Below are positions 26,504 to 34,776 of a DNA stretch of 38,395 bases, piece by piece. Below the pieces are notes generated by a model. It saw only the letters and a list, made by a program, of their open reading frames with translations. It did no database searches and was not told the origin of the DNA. The stretch is taken from NCBI GenBank assembly GCA_024228355.1, contig JAAETN010000052.1, forward strand, positions 1 through 38,395. Direction: 5' to 3'. Made by a program: the position numbers and the translations under genes. This DNA comes from Maribacter sp. GTDB taxonomy: Bacteria > Bacteroidota > Bacteroidia > Flavobacteriales > Flavobacteriaceae. Positions within the stretch are counted from its first letter, which is position 1. Each line of letters opens with the position of its first letter.

Positions 26504-27475
26504 CTATATATTCGGGACAACCGTTATTACTACATTTCCTTTTTTATGCCCTTTTTCAACGTATTCATGGGCCTCGGGAATTTGTTCCAATGAATAAATA
26601 CGGTCAATGACCGGTTTTAAATTCCCTGTTTCCACTAATTCCTTAAGGAATACTAAATCCTCAACTTTCTCATGTGCAACACCACCAATCACCTTTTTAC
26701 TGCTTGTTAAAGAGATCCAAAGTCCATTTAGAATAGGGGATAGGCTCAAATGAACCGACCTTACATATCGTCCGTTCGTACTTAATGATCGAATGCATTC
26801 AGTAAACGGGCTCTTACCAACAGTATCGAATATAATATCATATTTCACACCATTTTGGGTAAAATCTTCCTTGGTGTAATCTATTACCTCATTAGCCCCA
26901 AGACCCATGACCATATCCAAGTTCCTTGTACTGCAAATGCCTGTAACTTCTGCCCCAAAATATTTGGCTATTTGCACTGCATTGGTGCCAAGTGCTCCTG
27001 ATGCACCATAAATAAGCACTTTATGTCCCTTTTGAATATTGGCTTTCCTTAAAAAATGTAAAGCGGTATGTGCACCAAAATATAAGGCAGCAGCTTCTTC
27101 ATAGGAACTATTTGAAGGCATTGTGGTCAGTACGGAGTCTTCGTGCATGCATTTGTACTCTGCATAGGCACCCAATCCAAAATCAAATGTTGATCCAAAG
27201 ACTTTATCACCTACATTGAACAGTTTCACCTCTTTCCCGATAGATTCTACAACTCCAGCAAGATCAACGCCTAATATGGAAGTTTTTGGTTTAAAAAGAC
27301 CAAAAAAGAATCTTGTCAAAAAAGGATCTGGTTTACGAAGTCGAACATCACCACTAGTGACTGTTGTTGCATGTATTTTAATAAGGACTTCATTGTCCTT
27401 GGGAATGGGTTTTTCTACCTCTTCGAGATGAAGAATATTTGGAGGACCATATTTTGTGTAAATAATTGCTTTCAT
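26504..27475 (-). CDS. NAD(P)-dependent MDR oxidoreductase, quinone-oxidoreductase-like (copy 1)
   Basis: 323 residues. It is a zinc-free medium-chain dehydrogenase/reductase, with a GroES-like N-terminal half (about 1-125, with GVDLAGVVESIGKEVKLFNVGDKVFG) and a Rossmann half with the nucleotide motif YGASGALGTNAVQIAK (about 155-170). Family members reduce quinones or alpha,beta-unsaturated carbonyls with NADPH. It lies 17 bases after pirin on the same strand, at the end of a likely redox-related operon. A same-length relative is at 36906-37877. Confidence 0.9.
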   Translation of the reverse strand: MKAIIYTKYGPPNILHLEEVEKPIPKDNEVLIKIHATTVTSGDVRLRKPDPFLTRFFFGLFKPKTSILGVDLAGVVESIGKEVKLFNVGDKVFGSTFDFGLGAYAEYKCMHEDSVLTTMPSNSSYEEAAALYFGAHTALHFLRKANIQKGHKVLIYGASGALGTNAVQIAKYFGAEVTGICSTRNLDMVMGLGANEVIDYTKEDFTQNGVKYDIIFDTVGKSPFTECIRSLSTNGRYVRSVHLSLSPILNGLWISLTSSKKVIGGVAHEKVEDLVFLKELVETGNLKPVIDRIYSLEQIPEAHEYVEKGHKKGNVVITVVPNI

Positions 27476-27492
27476 CTACTAGAATCATAGAT

Positions 27493-28359
27493 TTATTCCT
27501 CAATTAAAATTCCCATTTTGCCCATTTGATAATCCCGCATGGCCTCAAGAATTTCAGTTTCAGAGTTCATTACAAACGGACCATGCTGTACCATTTTTTC
27601 ATTCAAGGGTTCTCCTGAAAGCACTAAGAATGATGCATCTTCCTCGGCAATAATTTCAATTTGCTCACCTTCATCTTCAAAAACTACCAAATTCTCTTTC
27701 TCAACGAGTCCAAAACCATTGATTTTCAGATTTCCTTTAATCGTGTAGATTACAGTATTGAAACCCTTGGGAACAGAAAAAGTCTGCGACTCCTGTCCAC
27801 TAGCTTCACTCCATAGTACCAATAGTTCACTTTCCGGTACTATCTTTCCTTTTAGGGAAGCATAATCCCCAGCAATAACTTTGGTACATATGTTCTTGTT
27901 TTCAGAATGGAAAAATGGGATATCACGTTCTGGAACATATTGATAACTCGGTTCCTGCATTTTTTTATATGCTGGGGAGTTAACCCAAAGTTGAATCATC
28001 TCATTGGATTCATTTCTATCCATCAAATCCTGGGATGGTCGTTCGCTATGAACAATGCCCGATCCTGCATGCATCCATTGTACCTCACCTTTTTTGGCGA
28101 TCTGATTGTTGCCTCGGCTATCCCTATGGTGTATTTCTCCCTCGATGATAAAAGTGACTGGTGTAAAGCCCCGATGGGGATGTGCACCCACACCCTGGTG
28201 TATTGCCTTAGCATTTTTTCTATACTTTAATGTACCATGGTGTAATAATAGAAAAGGATCTACCTGTTGTAGATTATTTGTTGGTAGAGCCTGTTTCAAT
28301 GGAATACCGCCCATATCTATATCAAATGCAGGGATCAATGTCCTTACCTTTTTATTCAT
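27493..28359 (-). CDS. Pirin family protein
   Basis: 288 residues, a bicupin. The metal ligands of pirins are all present: His60 and His62 in GAHPHRGF, His104 and Glu106 in GSGIVHSE. The N-terminal cupin holds the metal site; the C-terminal cupin (about 180-285) includes LLVLWSEASGQESQTFSVPKG. Bacterial pirins have been described as quercetin dioxygenases or redox-linked partners; the neighbours here (FMN reductase and quinone-oxidoreductase-like MDR) favour an aromatic or quinone role. It lies 11 bases after the FMN reductase gene. Confidence 0.93.
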   Translation of the reverse strand: MNKKVRTLIPAFDIDMGGIPLKQALPTNNLQQVDPFLLLHHGTLKYRKNAKAIHQGVGAHPHRGFTPVTFIIEGEIHHRDSRGNNQIAKKGEVQWMHAGSGIVHSERPSQDLMDRNESNEMIQLWVNSPAYKKMQEPSYQYVPERDIPFFHSENKNICTKVIAGDYASLKGKIVPESELLVLWSEASGQESQTFSVPKGFNTVIYTIKGNLKINGFGLVEKENLVVFEDEGEQIEIIAEEDASFLVLSGEPLNEKMVQHGPFVMNSETEILEAMRDYQMGKMGILIEE

Positions 28360-28370
28360 AATCTTATAAT

Positions 28371-28901
28371 TTAAATAGTTGCTTGAAAGTCTTGGATCTT
28401 TTTATCCAAAGCCCTGCCCAATTCATCATTTTTTAAACCAACTTCTGAGAAATTGTCATAGAAAGAAGGTAATGAAAAATCAGCAATTACCTTTCCTCCT
28501 AAAAATGGAAATGAGGCTATTGCTGTTCCAAGTACTGTGGCACCACCTCGACCTCCAGGCGATGTAGCCATTAATAACATCGGCTTGTCTTTCCAAACTT
28601 TTTGATCTATTCTAGATAACCAGTCAATAGTATTTTTAAATGCTGCTGTAAAAGATCCGTTATGTTCTGCCATAGAAATAATAATGCCATCTACTTCTTC
28701 CAAATATTCATTCAGTTTAATGGCGTTTTCAGGAATCCCTATTTCTTTTTCTAAATCTATTCCGTATAGTGGCAATTCAAATTCGTTTAAATCAGCGACA
28801 ATAGTTTCAGAGTCCGTTATCTGATTGGCGGCGTACACTGCCAGTTTTTTGTTTATTGAATCTTTACTATTGCTTCCTCCTAGTGCTATTACTTTTTTCA
28901 T
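28371..28901 (-). CDS. NAD(P)H-dependent FMN reductase / quinone reductase
   Basis: 176 residues with a flavodoxin-like fold. The phosphate-binding loop is ALGGSNSKDSINKKLA (6-21). The flavin-binding turns are MAEHNGSFTAAFKNTIDWLSR (about 97-117) and ATSPGGRGGATVLG (about 132-145), the usual signature of the NADPH-dependent FMN reductase family, including ChrR-like quinone and chromate reductases. It is a soluble cytoplasmic enzyme. It is the first gene of a trio with pirin and the MDR. A 14-bp palindrome lies 35 bases upstream of its start codon and would be the operator of the trio. Confidence 0.93.
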   Translation of the reverse strand: MKKVIALGGSNSKDSINKKLAVYAANQITDSETIVADLNEFELPLYGIDLEKEIGIPENAIKLNEYLEEVDGIIISMAEHNGSFTAAFKNTIDWLSRIDQKVWKDKPMLLMATSPGGRGGATVLGTAIASFPFLGGKVIADFSLPSFYDNFSEVGLKNDELGRALDKKIQDFQATI

Positions 28902-28935
28902 GTAGCAAATATCCTTACTACAAAGGAGCTGTACA

Positions 28936-28949
28936 TTAATCTAGATTAA
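28936..28949. promoter_or_regulatory. Candidate Crp/Fnr-type operator palindrome
   Basis: TTAATCTAGATTAA is a perfect 14-bp palindrome with the 5-4-5 geometry (half-site TTAAT, spacer CTAG) of Fnr-family boxes (TTGAT-N4-ATCAA). It lies between the stop of a Crp/Fnr regulator gene and the start of the FMN reductase gene, 35 bases before that ATG. Confidence 0.5.
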
Positions 28950-28963
28950 GAAATAGTTTAGGA

Positions 28964-29569
28964 TTATTTGCTCCTTGCTTTTTCACTTTTGACCTTGCTC
29001 AGTGCTTCAGGGGTTATGCCTAAATAGGATGCAATCATCCTCTGTGGAACTCGTTGTGTAATTTGCGGATAGGTGGTTTTGAAATGCTCGTAGCGTTCTA
29101 TGGCTGAAGCGCTCATTAGCATAATGACCCTTTCTTGTAAGACAGCTATTCTTTTGATCATTGCTGCCGTTCGTTGCTTATCGCTATTCAGGGTTAACGG
29201 AATATATACTTCCTCGAACAATTTCTTATCGACCATCTCAATTTCAGAATCTTCCAGTACGTCTATAAAAAGCTGACAGGGTGATGCAAAATCCGCGCCA
29301 TCAGCAATAATCCAATCCTCAGGTGCGAACATGAAAATATGCTCCTTGCCTTTATGATCTATAGTATAACTCCGAAGTAGTCCTTTTTTGACATAATAAA
29401 TTCTTGAAACCATATCACCACCACGTTGCAATACAGAGCCTTTTTTAAAAGACTTATTCGAAATCTTTTGCTTAAGTGCTTCAACTTGTGGGGAAGGATT
29501 CGAATCTTGGTTTAATATATCTAGAAAAGAACTCAATAAGTTAAGGTGTTGTAGTCTTTTTTCTTTCAA
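28964..29569 (-). CDS. Crp/Fnr-family transcriptional regulator
   Basis: 201 residues. The N-terminal part (about 25-125) is a cyclic-nucleotide-binding beta roll (GSVLQRGGDMVSRIYYVKKGLLRSYTI and EDWIIADGADF). A dimerisation helix follows, then a winged-helix HTH (about 170-195). The recognition helix TPEALSKVK aligns with Fnr TVETISRLL, giving Glu188, Ser191 and Lys192 against Fnr Glu209, Ser212 and Arg213. No N-terminal Cys cluster is seen, so it is not an oxygen-sensing Fnr. Bacteroidetes proteins of this type often control stress or respiration genes. Its start overlaps the end of the GNAT gene by 29 bases in another frame, and it probably controls the reductase trio to its left. Confidence 0.9.
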   Translation of the reverse strand: MKEKRLQHLNLLSSFLDILNQDSNPSPQVEALKQKISNKSFKKGSVLQRGGDMVSRIYYVKKGLLRSYTIDHKGKEHIFMFAPEDWIIADGADFASPCQLFIDVLEDSEIEMVDKKLFEEVYIPLTLNSDKQRTAAMIKRIAVLQERVIMLMSASAIERYEHFKTTYPQITQRVPQRMIASYLGITPEALSKVKSEKARSK

Positions 29570-30014
29570 ATCTAACTTTTCTTATGTCAAATTCAGCATT
29601 ATATTGCCCGATTTCTACAAACCCATTTTTTTTATATAAAGTGATTGCTGGTTGATTTTCCGCTCCTGTTTCAACAGTATAATTGACTGAATCGAATGAA
29701 TCAAATAGATATGAAATCAAACTTTGGGCTATTCCTTGTCTAAAAAATTTAGGATCTACCACTAAACTCTGAATATGAATGGAACCTTGGTTGCTTTTTA
29801 ATTCAACAACAGCTACCATTTCTTGTTTCACAAAATAACCATAAAATTCTGTTTCACTATTTAAGAAAGTATCAACACTTCTATTGAGTGGTGGAAAATC
29901 CTTGGCTTGTAGCAATTTCGCCTCAACGGCATATGACGCTTGAAAAATAGACCTGATTTTTTCTGATACCCCGATTGTTTTATGATCAAGTTTTTTAATC
30001 ATAGACAAAATCAC
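29541..30014 (-). CDS. GNAT-family N-acetyltransferase
   Basis: 157 residues from a GTG at 30014, or 153 from an ATG at 30002, which I find more likely; the GTG would overlap the preceding VOC stop by 4 bases. The acetyl-CoA motif A is VVDPKFFRQGIAQSLI (about 88-103), and the end shows the usual NQPAITLYKKNGFVEIG (motif B). The substrate is unknown. It overlaps the start of the Crp/Fnr gene by 29 bases, which indicates tight coupling, and follows the VOC gene directly, so VOC, GNAT and regulator form one transcript. Confidence 0.85.
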   Translation of the reverse strand: MILSMIKKLDHKTIGVSEKIRSIFQASYAVEAKLLQAKDFPPLNRSVDTFLNSETEFYGYFVKQEMVAVVELKSNQGSIHIQSLVVDPKFFRQGIAQSLISYLFDSFDSVNYTVETGAENQPAITLYKKNGFVEIGQYNAEFDIRKVRFERKKTTTP

Positions 30015-30382
30015 ACATGCTGATCAATAAGAATGGTATTTCCATCAGGGTCCATAAACATAAAACTTGCAGGACCAGAAGTGCTTTCATCAGCCTCGCT
30101 TAGTAAGTTTATGCCTTTATTCTTGAGTTGCGTTTGAATTTCACGAACATCGTCATATTTATCTAGTTTGTTGGCGTTTGCGTCCCATCCAGGATTGAAG
30201 GTTAGAATGTTATTCTCGAACATTCCTTGGAAAAGACCAATATTGGTATCCCCATTCTTCATGATAAGATAATTACGTTCCATATCACCCGCAAAAACTG
30301 AAAATCCCAGGTTTTCATAAAACTGTTTTGAAGTCCTAAGGTCCTTGACACTAAGACTTACTGAAAATGCCCCTAATTTCAT
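30011..30382 (-). CDS. VOC-family (glyoxalase/bleomycin resistance-like) protein
   Basis: 123 residues, the normal single-domain length. It has two beta-alpha-beta-beta-beta modules: SVSLSVKDLRTSKQFYENLGFSVFAGD near the start and the second module ending SFMFMDPDGNTILIDQHV. The phrase DPDGN with the last strand is typical of VOC proteins. Such proteins may be metal-dependent lyases, dioxygenases or antibiotic-binding proteins; this sequence does not decide. It is the first gene of the VOC-GNAT-Crp/Fnr group. The 148 bases before it hold no clear promoter that I can support. Confidence 0.9.
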   Translation of the reverse strand: MKLGAFSVSLSVKDLRTSKQFYENLGFSVFAGDMERNYLIMKNGDTNIGLFQGMFENNILTFNPGWDANANKLDKYDDVREIQTQLKNKGINLLSEADESTSGPASFMFMDPDGNTILIDQHV

Positions 30383-30530
30383 TTCGTTTCTTTTATTGAT
30401 TACTGCTATTAAAATAAGGAATCAAATTCAATTCCTGTTCTTTTTCGACTTAATTCAATAGTGTTGATCAATAGAAAATCTAGAAGAATATTAAAAAAGG
30501 ATTATAGCAGGTACGTTGAAAAAAGCTGTA

Positions 30531-31487
30531 TTAAGCATTGACGAGTTGCACCAACTTCATACGCCCATTGATCCCGATTTTAGTGTAAATTCTATGGGTA
30601 TGGTCTTTCACGGTTTGCAAGCTTATAAAAAGCTCGTCAGCTATTTGCTGATTGGTCTTGCCTTGGCAAATCTGTTCCACAATCTCTCTCTCTCGCTTTG
30701 TGATTTGATATTTTTCATAGATCAATGCCTTTTTTTCGGCAATGGGGTTCTCGGCATGAATTGGCCTAAAAGCGAAATCTGAATTGAGTTTTAAATAGAG
30801 CAGGGGTATGAGGTTAGAAAGAAAATAAATCAAAATAAGGGGGGCAAGTATCCATGGACTTGCAAAGTAAAAAGGAACCACAGCCACCCTGAGCAAGAGA
30901 CCCAATACCATCAATAAAGTAAATCTTATTACAATTTTCTGATTGGCATTGTTTTGCTTTTTTGAAAAGCGAATTACAATACCTGCGAACAGTAGTATGT
31001 ATAGAAGTTCTAAGAACATTACCAATCCTATCTGGGAATATGCGACTTGGAGCCCTATTTGCCAATTCGCCTTGTCCAATAAAGCATATAATCCCCATGC
31101 AATCGGAATGATTACGATGAATATGATAAAATGTATTTTTAAAAGCCTGTTCTTTACGGGCAGCTCAATTAGTGAGTATCCCATTTTTAATAGCATGATC
31201 CAGGATATAAGAAGAAAAGGAACGCCCAAGATGGGCAGAAAATTAGCGATCATCTCAATTTCAGCATTCCCTGTATCCAGTGAGGAAAGCAAGACCCGCA
31301 TTAAAATCTGGCCCCATAATGCATAAAACGCAAATCCGAAAAAGGTAACGAGGTAATAAAAATAATTCCTATGAAACTCGGTATTGTAGGTTAATATAAA
31401 GCCATGTCCAATCAATATGGAGGCTATGGCTATTGCAAAGCAAAATATAAAAACAATAATGAAGGTTAGACTAAGCAACTGTTGCAA
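30531..31487 (-). CDS. Seven-helix membrane protein with C-terminal LuxR HTH
   Basis: 318 residues. Seven hydrophobic helices (about 5-30, 42-64, 78-105, 118-140, 148-172, 186-212 and 215-235) are followed by a cytoplasmic linker and a LuxR/GerE HTH domain (about 255-318: YQITKREREIVEQICQGKTNQQIADELFISLQTVKDHTHRIYTKIG). No receiver or kinase is seen, so it looks like a one-component regulator that senses at the membrane and binds DNA directly. The ligand is unknown. It is divergent from a membrane-protein gene. A perfect 9-4-9 palindrome in the space between them is a good candidate for its own operator. Confidence 0.9.
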   Translation of the reverse strand: MQQLLSLTFIIVFIFCFAIAIASILIGHGFILTYNTEFHRNYFYYLVTFFGFAFYALWGQILMRVLLSSLDTGNAEIEMIANFLPILGVPFLLISWIMLLKMGYSLIELPVKNRLLKIHFIIFIVIIPIAWGLYALLDKANWQIGLQVAYSQIGLVMFLELLYILLFAGIVIRFSKKQNNANQKIVIRFTLLMVLGLLLRVAVVPFYFASPWILAPLILIYFLSNLIPLLYLKLNSDFAFRPIHAENPIAEKKALIYEKYQITKREREIVEQICQGKTNQQIADELFISLQTVKDHTHRIYTKIGINGRMKLVQLVNA

Positions 31488-31537
31488 TTTTATAAGCTAA
31501 AAGTATGTAATTGCCTTTAAAACCGAGCAATACCTTG

Positions 31538-31559
31538 GTAGTGATTTTATAATCACTAC
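31538..31559. promoter_or_regulatory. 22-bp perfect palindrome between the LuxR and membrane-protein genes
   Basis: GTAGTGATT (31538-31546) and AATCACTAC (31551-31559) are exact complements around TTAT. It lies 51-72 bases before the LuxR start on the minus strand and 64-85 bases before the divergent gene at 31623. It is too symmetric and too isolated from gene ends to be a terminator. Confidence 0.6.
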
Positions 31560-31622
31560 TAAAGTTGGAAGGAATTCTAATATGTCTCCCGTACATTTAT
31601 CAAAATTAAATAATCGAAGATC

Positions 31623-32300
31623 ATGGAAGTTGTAAAAGAAGAAAGAAAACCGCAAGCAACAATTTCAGGAAGTTATAAATACGGATGGCAGCAAATGTGG
31701 AAATACTTCCTTTATCTGTTTATCATAACTATAGTAGTGGGCTTATTGGAGGCACCGGTCTCAGCAATTCAGGATTCGGAATGGGAAAACACCCCGGGGA
31801 TCATATTATTGCAATTATTAATTGCCGCTTATGGTCTATTGTTCTTGCCAGTAGTAAAATATGGTGGGGATTTGCTCTATTTAAGGGGCATTAGAAATGA
31901 AAAAGTTGATGTTTCAGAACTATTCGATGGGTTTAAAAAGAACTATTTGAATATAATATTAGCCAACTTGTTGACCTTTGCAATAATTGGTATTGGTTTT
32001 GTTTTTTTCATAATCCCTGGAATTATACTTGCTTGTAGGTTGGCTTTTGTCTCTTACCTGGTTATGGATAAAAACATGGAACCGGTTGCAGCCGTTGAAA
32101 AAAGTTGGGAAATGACACGTGGTTATGGCTGGAAAATTTTTGGTATGGCCTTACTTGTACTTCCAATTTTTATTGCTGGGTTACTTTGTTTAATAGTTGG
32201 TGTTTTCTTTGCCATAATTTGGGTACATGCAGCATTTGCTTCCATGTATCATGCTGTTGATCTGGAAGAACAAAAGCTATTGAATGGTGTTGATGAATGA
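31623..32300 (+). CDS. Polytopic membrane protein, GPDPase-membrane/DUF975-like
   Basis: 225 residues. The N-terminus is short and charged, then there are about six helices (about 26-48, 60-80, 108-136 and 172-207 being the clearest, some of them double). The pattern of PGIILACRLAFVSYLVMDKNMEPVAAVEKSWEMTRGYGWKIFG, with a membrane-re-entrant PG and a charged amphipathic helix, is typical of the family of membrane domains found in glycerophosphodiester phosphodiesterases and DUF975/YciC-like proteins. No catalytic domain is attached. It is divergent from the LuxR membrane regulator, which suggests it is a regulatory target. Exact function is unknown. Confidence 0.75.
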   Translation: MEVVKEERKPQATISGSYKYGWQQMWKYFLYLFIITIVVGLLEAPVSAIQDSEWENTPGIILLQLLIAAYGLLFLPVVKYGGDLLYLRGIRNEKVDVSELFDGFKKNYLNIILANLLTFAIIGIGFVFFIIPGIILACRLAFVSYLVMDKNMEPVAAVEKSWEMTRGYGWKIFGMALLVLPIFIAGLLCLIVGVFFAIIWVHAAFASMYHAVDLEEQKLLNGVDE

Positions 32301-32405
32301 TTTTGTCTGTTACGAGCGAAGCAAATATCCTATAGGTTAAATTACCTCACTAGCAAAAGATACAAGCAACCTATTAGCTACCTTTTAAAATATGCTTCAA
32401 ATTAA

Positions 32406-33170
32406 TTAAAACTCCAGTTCCTCATATTCAAAAGGTTCGGATATTTCTTCAACATTGCCGATATATTCCTTACCTCGGAGCCTGGTTACGGTATGTGCCG
32501 TAAGTTCTTCCTCAGGGTAGGACTGTATAAGCTCTTCAATGGCTTTTTGATCTAATTCATCATCTAGGTGAAGTAGCCAATTATCTTCCAATTCAGTAGG
32601 CAAAATAAGAGGCATCCGCGGCTCTTTGAGCTTTGGATTATTATGGATTTTCGCCAACAAGGGATTACCCTTGGTAGTAACAATGGTAAAGGTATTCATA
32701 ATGCCACCAGATTCATCATCTGTCCATTCACTCCACAATCCCGCAAGTGCTAGTGGTTTATTGCTTTTGTGATGAACGTAAAAAGGGTAGGTCTTACCCT
32801 CAAAATGGTGATGTTCGTAAAACCCGTCAACATAAATGATACAACGGTTTTTTTTGGCGGCAGTTCGAAAGGAAGGTTTTTCGAAAATGGTTTCCCCACG
32901 GGCATTCAAGGTTCTGTTCCAAAGTTTTTTTAGTTGTTCCTGATCGCGCACCCAATGCGGTACAAGCCCCCATGTGGCGACTTCAGGAAAATTTTGGGAC
33001 CGATCCGTATAGATGAGCAATTCAGGATGGGCAAAACCGGAAGCATGATGAACAGGAAGGTCTGTCAAGGGAATCAATTTTTCCATAATTTCCTCAATGG
33101 CCTGATAATCCTGTTCCCGTTGAGCTCGGGTTAATTGTGCTTCTAGACTTGCCTTTATATCATAACACAT
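32406..33170 (-). CDS. yedK: SRAP-domain abasic-site-protection protein (YedK/HMCES family)
   Basis: 254 residues. The family caps abasic sites in single-stranded DNA by covalent attachment through Cys2, which requires removal of Met1. That Cys2 is present, as are Asn89-Arg91-Glu93 (TLNARGET), Glu119 (GFYEH) and His176 (LAKIHNN), the residues that act with Cys2 in the enzymatic core. The WGLVPHW and IIYVDGFYEHHHF segments are hallmark. Homologues often stand alone. Bacterial ones are described as SOS-associated, but I see no SOS box that I would trust here. Confidence 0.95.
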   Translation of the reverse strand: MCYDIKASLEAQLTRAQREQDYQAIEEIMEKLIPLTDLPVHHASGFAHPELLIYTDRSQNFPEVATWGLVPHWVRDQEQLKKLWNRTLNARGETIFEKPSFRTAAKKNRCIIYVDGFYEHHHFEGKTYPFYVHHKSNKPLALAGLWSEWTDDESGGIMNTFTIVTTKGNPLLAKIHNNPKLKEPRMPLILPTELEDNWLLHLDDELDQKAIEELIQSYPEEELTAHTVTRLRGKEYIGNVEEISEPFEYEELEF

Positions 33171-33347
33171 AATTAGTTCATGGTTTGACCTTGATTTTAA
33201 TAGTGAAATCCTGGCAATTTAAAGTTAATAAATACTATCAAAGATTTGAGGTAATCAATCAGTAAGGGTATTTATTCATTTTTGATCCAAATAGTATGAG
33301 ATACCTAAACATCACTGTACCATATATTTATTTGGTTACCGCAAAAT

Positions 33348-34049
33348 TTATTTTAGTTCAGCATCAATCAATTGAACTATAGATTCTATTTCGTTAATTA
33401 TGCGATTGTAAACCTCATCTTTTTCATGCGTTAATTTATAGGCTAAGACAAAGAGATTCTCAAATACAAGCCCATATAAATAGTCCTCATTTTCAATTTT
33501 ATCTGTTTGCAAATGTGCGGTCTGACTTACTTCAGGGATAAAAGACATTACTGCTTCGAAATGAATGGCCTCCATTCTATTCATATAAAAGTAAGTTTCT
33601 TCCAATCGTCTTAGTTCTTCAATAATTTTTTCGTTATGGAGCAATTTAATTTCTCCACTATTCACCATCGTTTCATAAATATTGCCTTGTCCATCAAAAT
33701 CCGAATAGTCAATAAGATTCACTGCAATTTTACCTAAAGTGTCAATTTCACCTATATTTTTGGTCTCAATAAGTTTTATGGCATATTTGTATTGTTTAGA
33801 ATAATTGTTATTGGATCTTAGTTCTGCTGCAATATTGTTCGCATCATCCAAAAGTCGTTGCTTTGTATTGCGATAAAAGTTTAATTCTGCTTTTCTCTTG
33901 GATTGCTGTTCATTCCAATTATTGATACTTAATGCAATAAGAATCCCAATAACTACAAGAACAATCTCCCCAATGGCGTATTGAAGGTATTTTCCAGTTT
34001 TACCCATATTTAAGAGATCATGTCTAATTTTTCTAAAGAATTGAATCAT
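33348..34049 (-). CDS. DUF6090 membrane-anchored protein
   Basis: 233 residues. The N-terminus has the DUF6090 signature: a basic start MIQFFRKIRHDLL, then a single membrane helix (YAIGEIVLVVIGILIALSINNWNE, about 25-48). The rest is a cytoplasmic or periplasmic coiled helix with TMVNSGEIKLLHNEKIIEELRRLEETYFYMNRME (about 130-163). It is a widespread protein in Bacteroidetes, without a known role, often near other DUF6090 copies. It is close to the VanZ-like gene (30 bases) on the same strand. Confidence 0.85.
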   Translation of the reverse strand: MIQFFRKIRHDLLNMGKTGKYLQYAIGEIVLVVIGILIALSINNWNEQQSKRKAELNFYRNTKQRLLDDANNIAAELRSNNNYSKQYKYAIKLIETKNIGEIDTLGKIAVNLIDYSDFDGQGNIYETMVNSGEIKLLHNEKIIEELRRLEETYFYMNRMEAIHFEAVMSFIPEVSQTAHLQTDKIENEDYLYGLVFENLFVLAYKLTHEKDEVYNRIINEIESIVQLIDAELK

Positions 34050-34079
34050 GGTTTACTTGGTTTTTGACTTTGTTTAGCA

Positions 34080-34649
34080 TTATTGTTTACTTTTCAACTT
34101 AGAGGTGTTTTTCCATTTACGAACCCAGTTTATAATCACACTAGATCCTATGGCCATGGCAGCAGCCATACCATTAAACACAATATCCTCAGGATCGAAA
34201 TAACGATTCGGTAATAATATTTGAATGCATTCATCGATTACTCCGATTGTAAAGCTAATGACAAGTGCTATTAATGCTGGCATAGAAATATGTTTCCCTT
34301 GATTTTTACGTTCCAATATTGCTTTGTGAATAAAAATTGCCAACACACTATATTCCATAAGGTGGCTACGTTCAGGCATTCCCAATCGAAGTATGAACAT
34401 GGTGTAAACCGCAATTATTCCAACTAAAATGGTAAGTTCCATCTTGCTTGGTTTTGTCTTTATGGCGTGTATCAGAATAGTCGTGCCAACCAACAACATC
34501 ACTATTACAAAAATGACCGCGCGTACGTCTTGACTGCTAAATAATTTTGCAAGGGGTTGTCCAAAAAATAACGTGGAAAAAATCCCAAAAAATACCACAA
34601 ATGCCCATAACCATAGCTGCTTCTCGCGTTTAGAGGTAAAAAGTGGCAT
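34080..34649 (-). CDS. VanZ-like membrane protein
   Basis: 189 residues with about five helices (about 12-30, 40-60, 70-88, 125-142 and 155-178). The VanZ-type motifs ERSHLMEYSVLA (helix 3-4 region) and IGVIDECIQILLPNRYFDPEDIVFNGMAA are clear, with conserved His and Glu in the second helical core and Asp-Glu of DECIQ. VanZ proteins give low-level teicoplanin resistance in enterococci; in environmental bacteria the same fold is found with unknown function. I therefore name the fold only. It is 30 bases before the DUF6090 gene and probably transcribed with it. Confidence 0.82.
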   Translation of the reverse strand: MPLFTSKREKQLWLWAFVVFFGIFSTLFFGQPLAKLFSSQDVRAVIFVIVMLLVGTTILIHAIKTKPSKMELTILVGIIAVYTMFILRLGMPERSHLMEYSVLAIFIHKAILERKNQGKHISMPALIALVISFTIGVIDECIQILLPNRYFDPEDIVFNGMAAAMAIGSSVIINWVRKWKNTSKLKSKQ

Positions 34650-34776
34650 GCTATGTAATTTTCTTTAATTTACGATATTTTAATGACTACATTGGTTTTC
34701 TAAGAAGGGCATTTACTAGTTAATGCAGCAAGATTTCCAATTCTGTATTGACGCTTTGTCTTAAAGTCTTTCCTTT

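Noticed and set aside
30455-30474. CAATAG direct repeat around TTGATCAA before the VOC gene
   Set aside because: The repeats are only 6 bases, the spacing (14) fits no known regulator here, and it could be chance.
32332-32373. Inverted repeat ATAGGTT / AACCTAT after the membrane-protein gene
   Set aside because: Seven-base arms around a loop of about 30 bases with no T run; too weak for a terminator.
34080-34649. Glycopeptide-resistance reading of the VanZ-like gene
   Set aside because: The fold is common in environmental bacteria and no other van gene is nearby.
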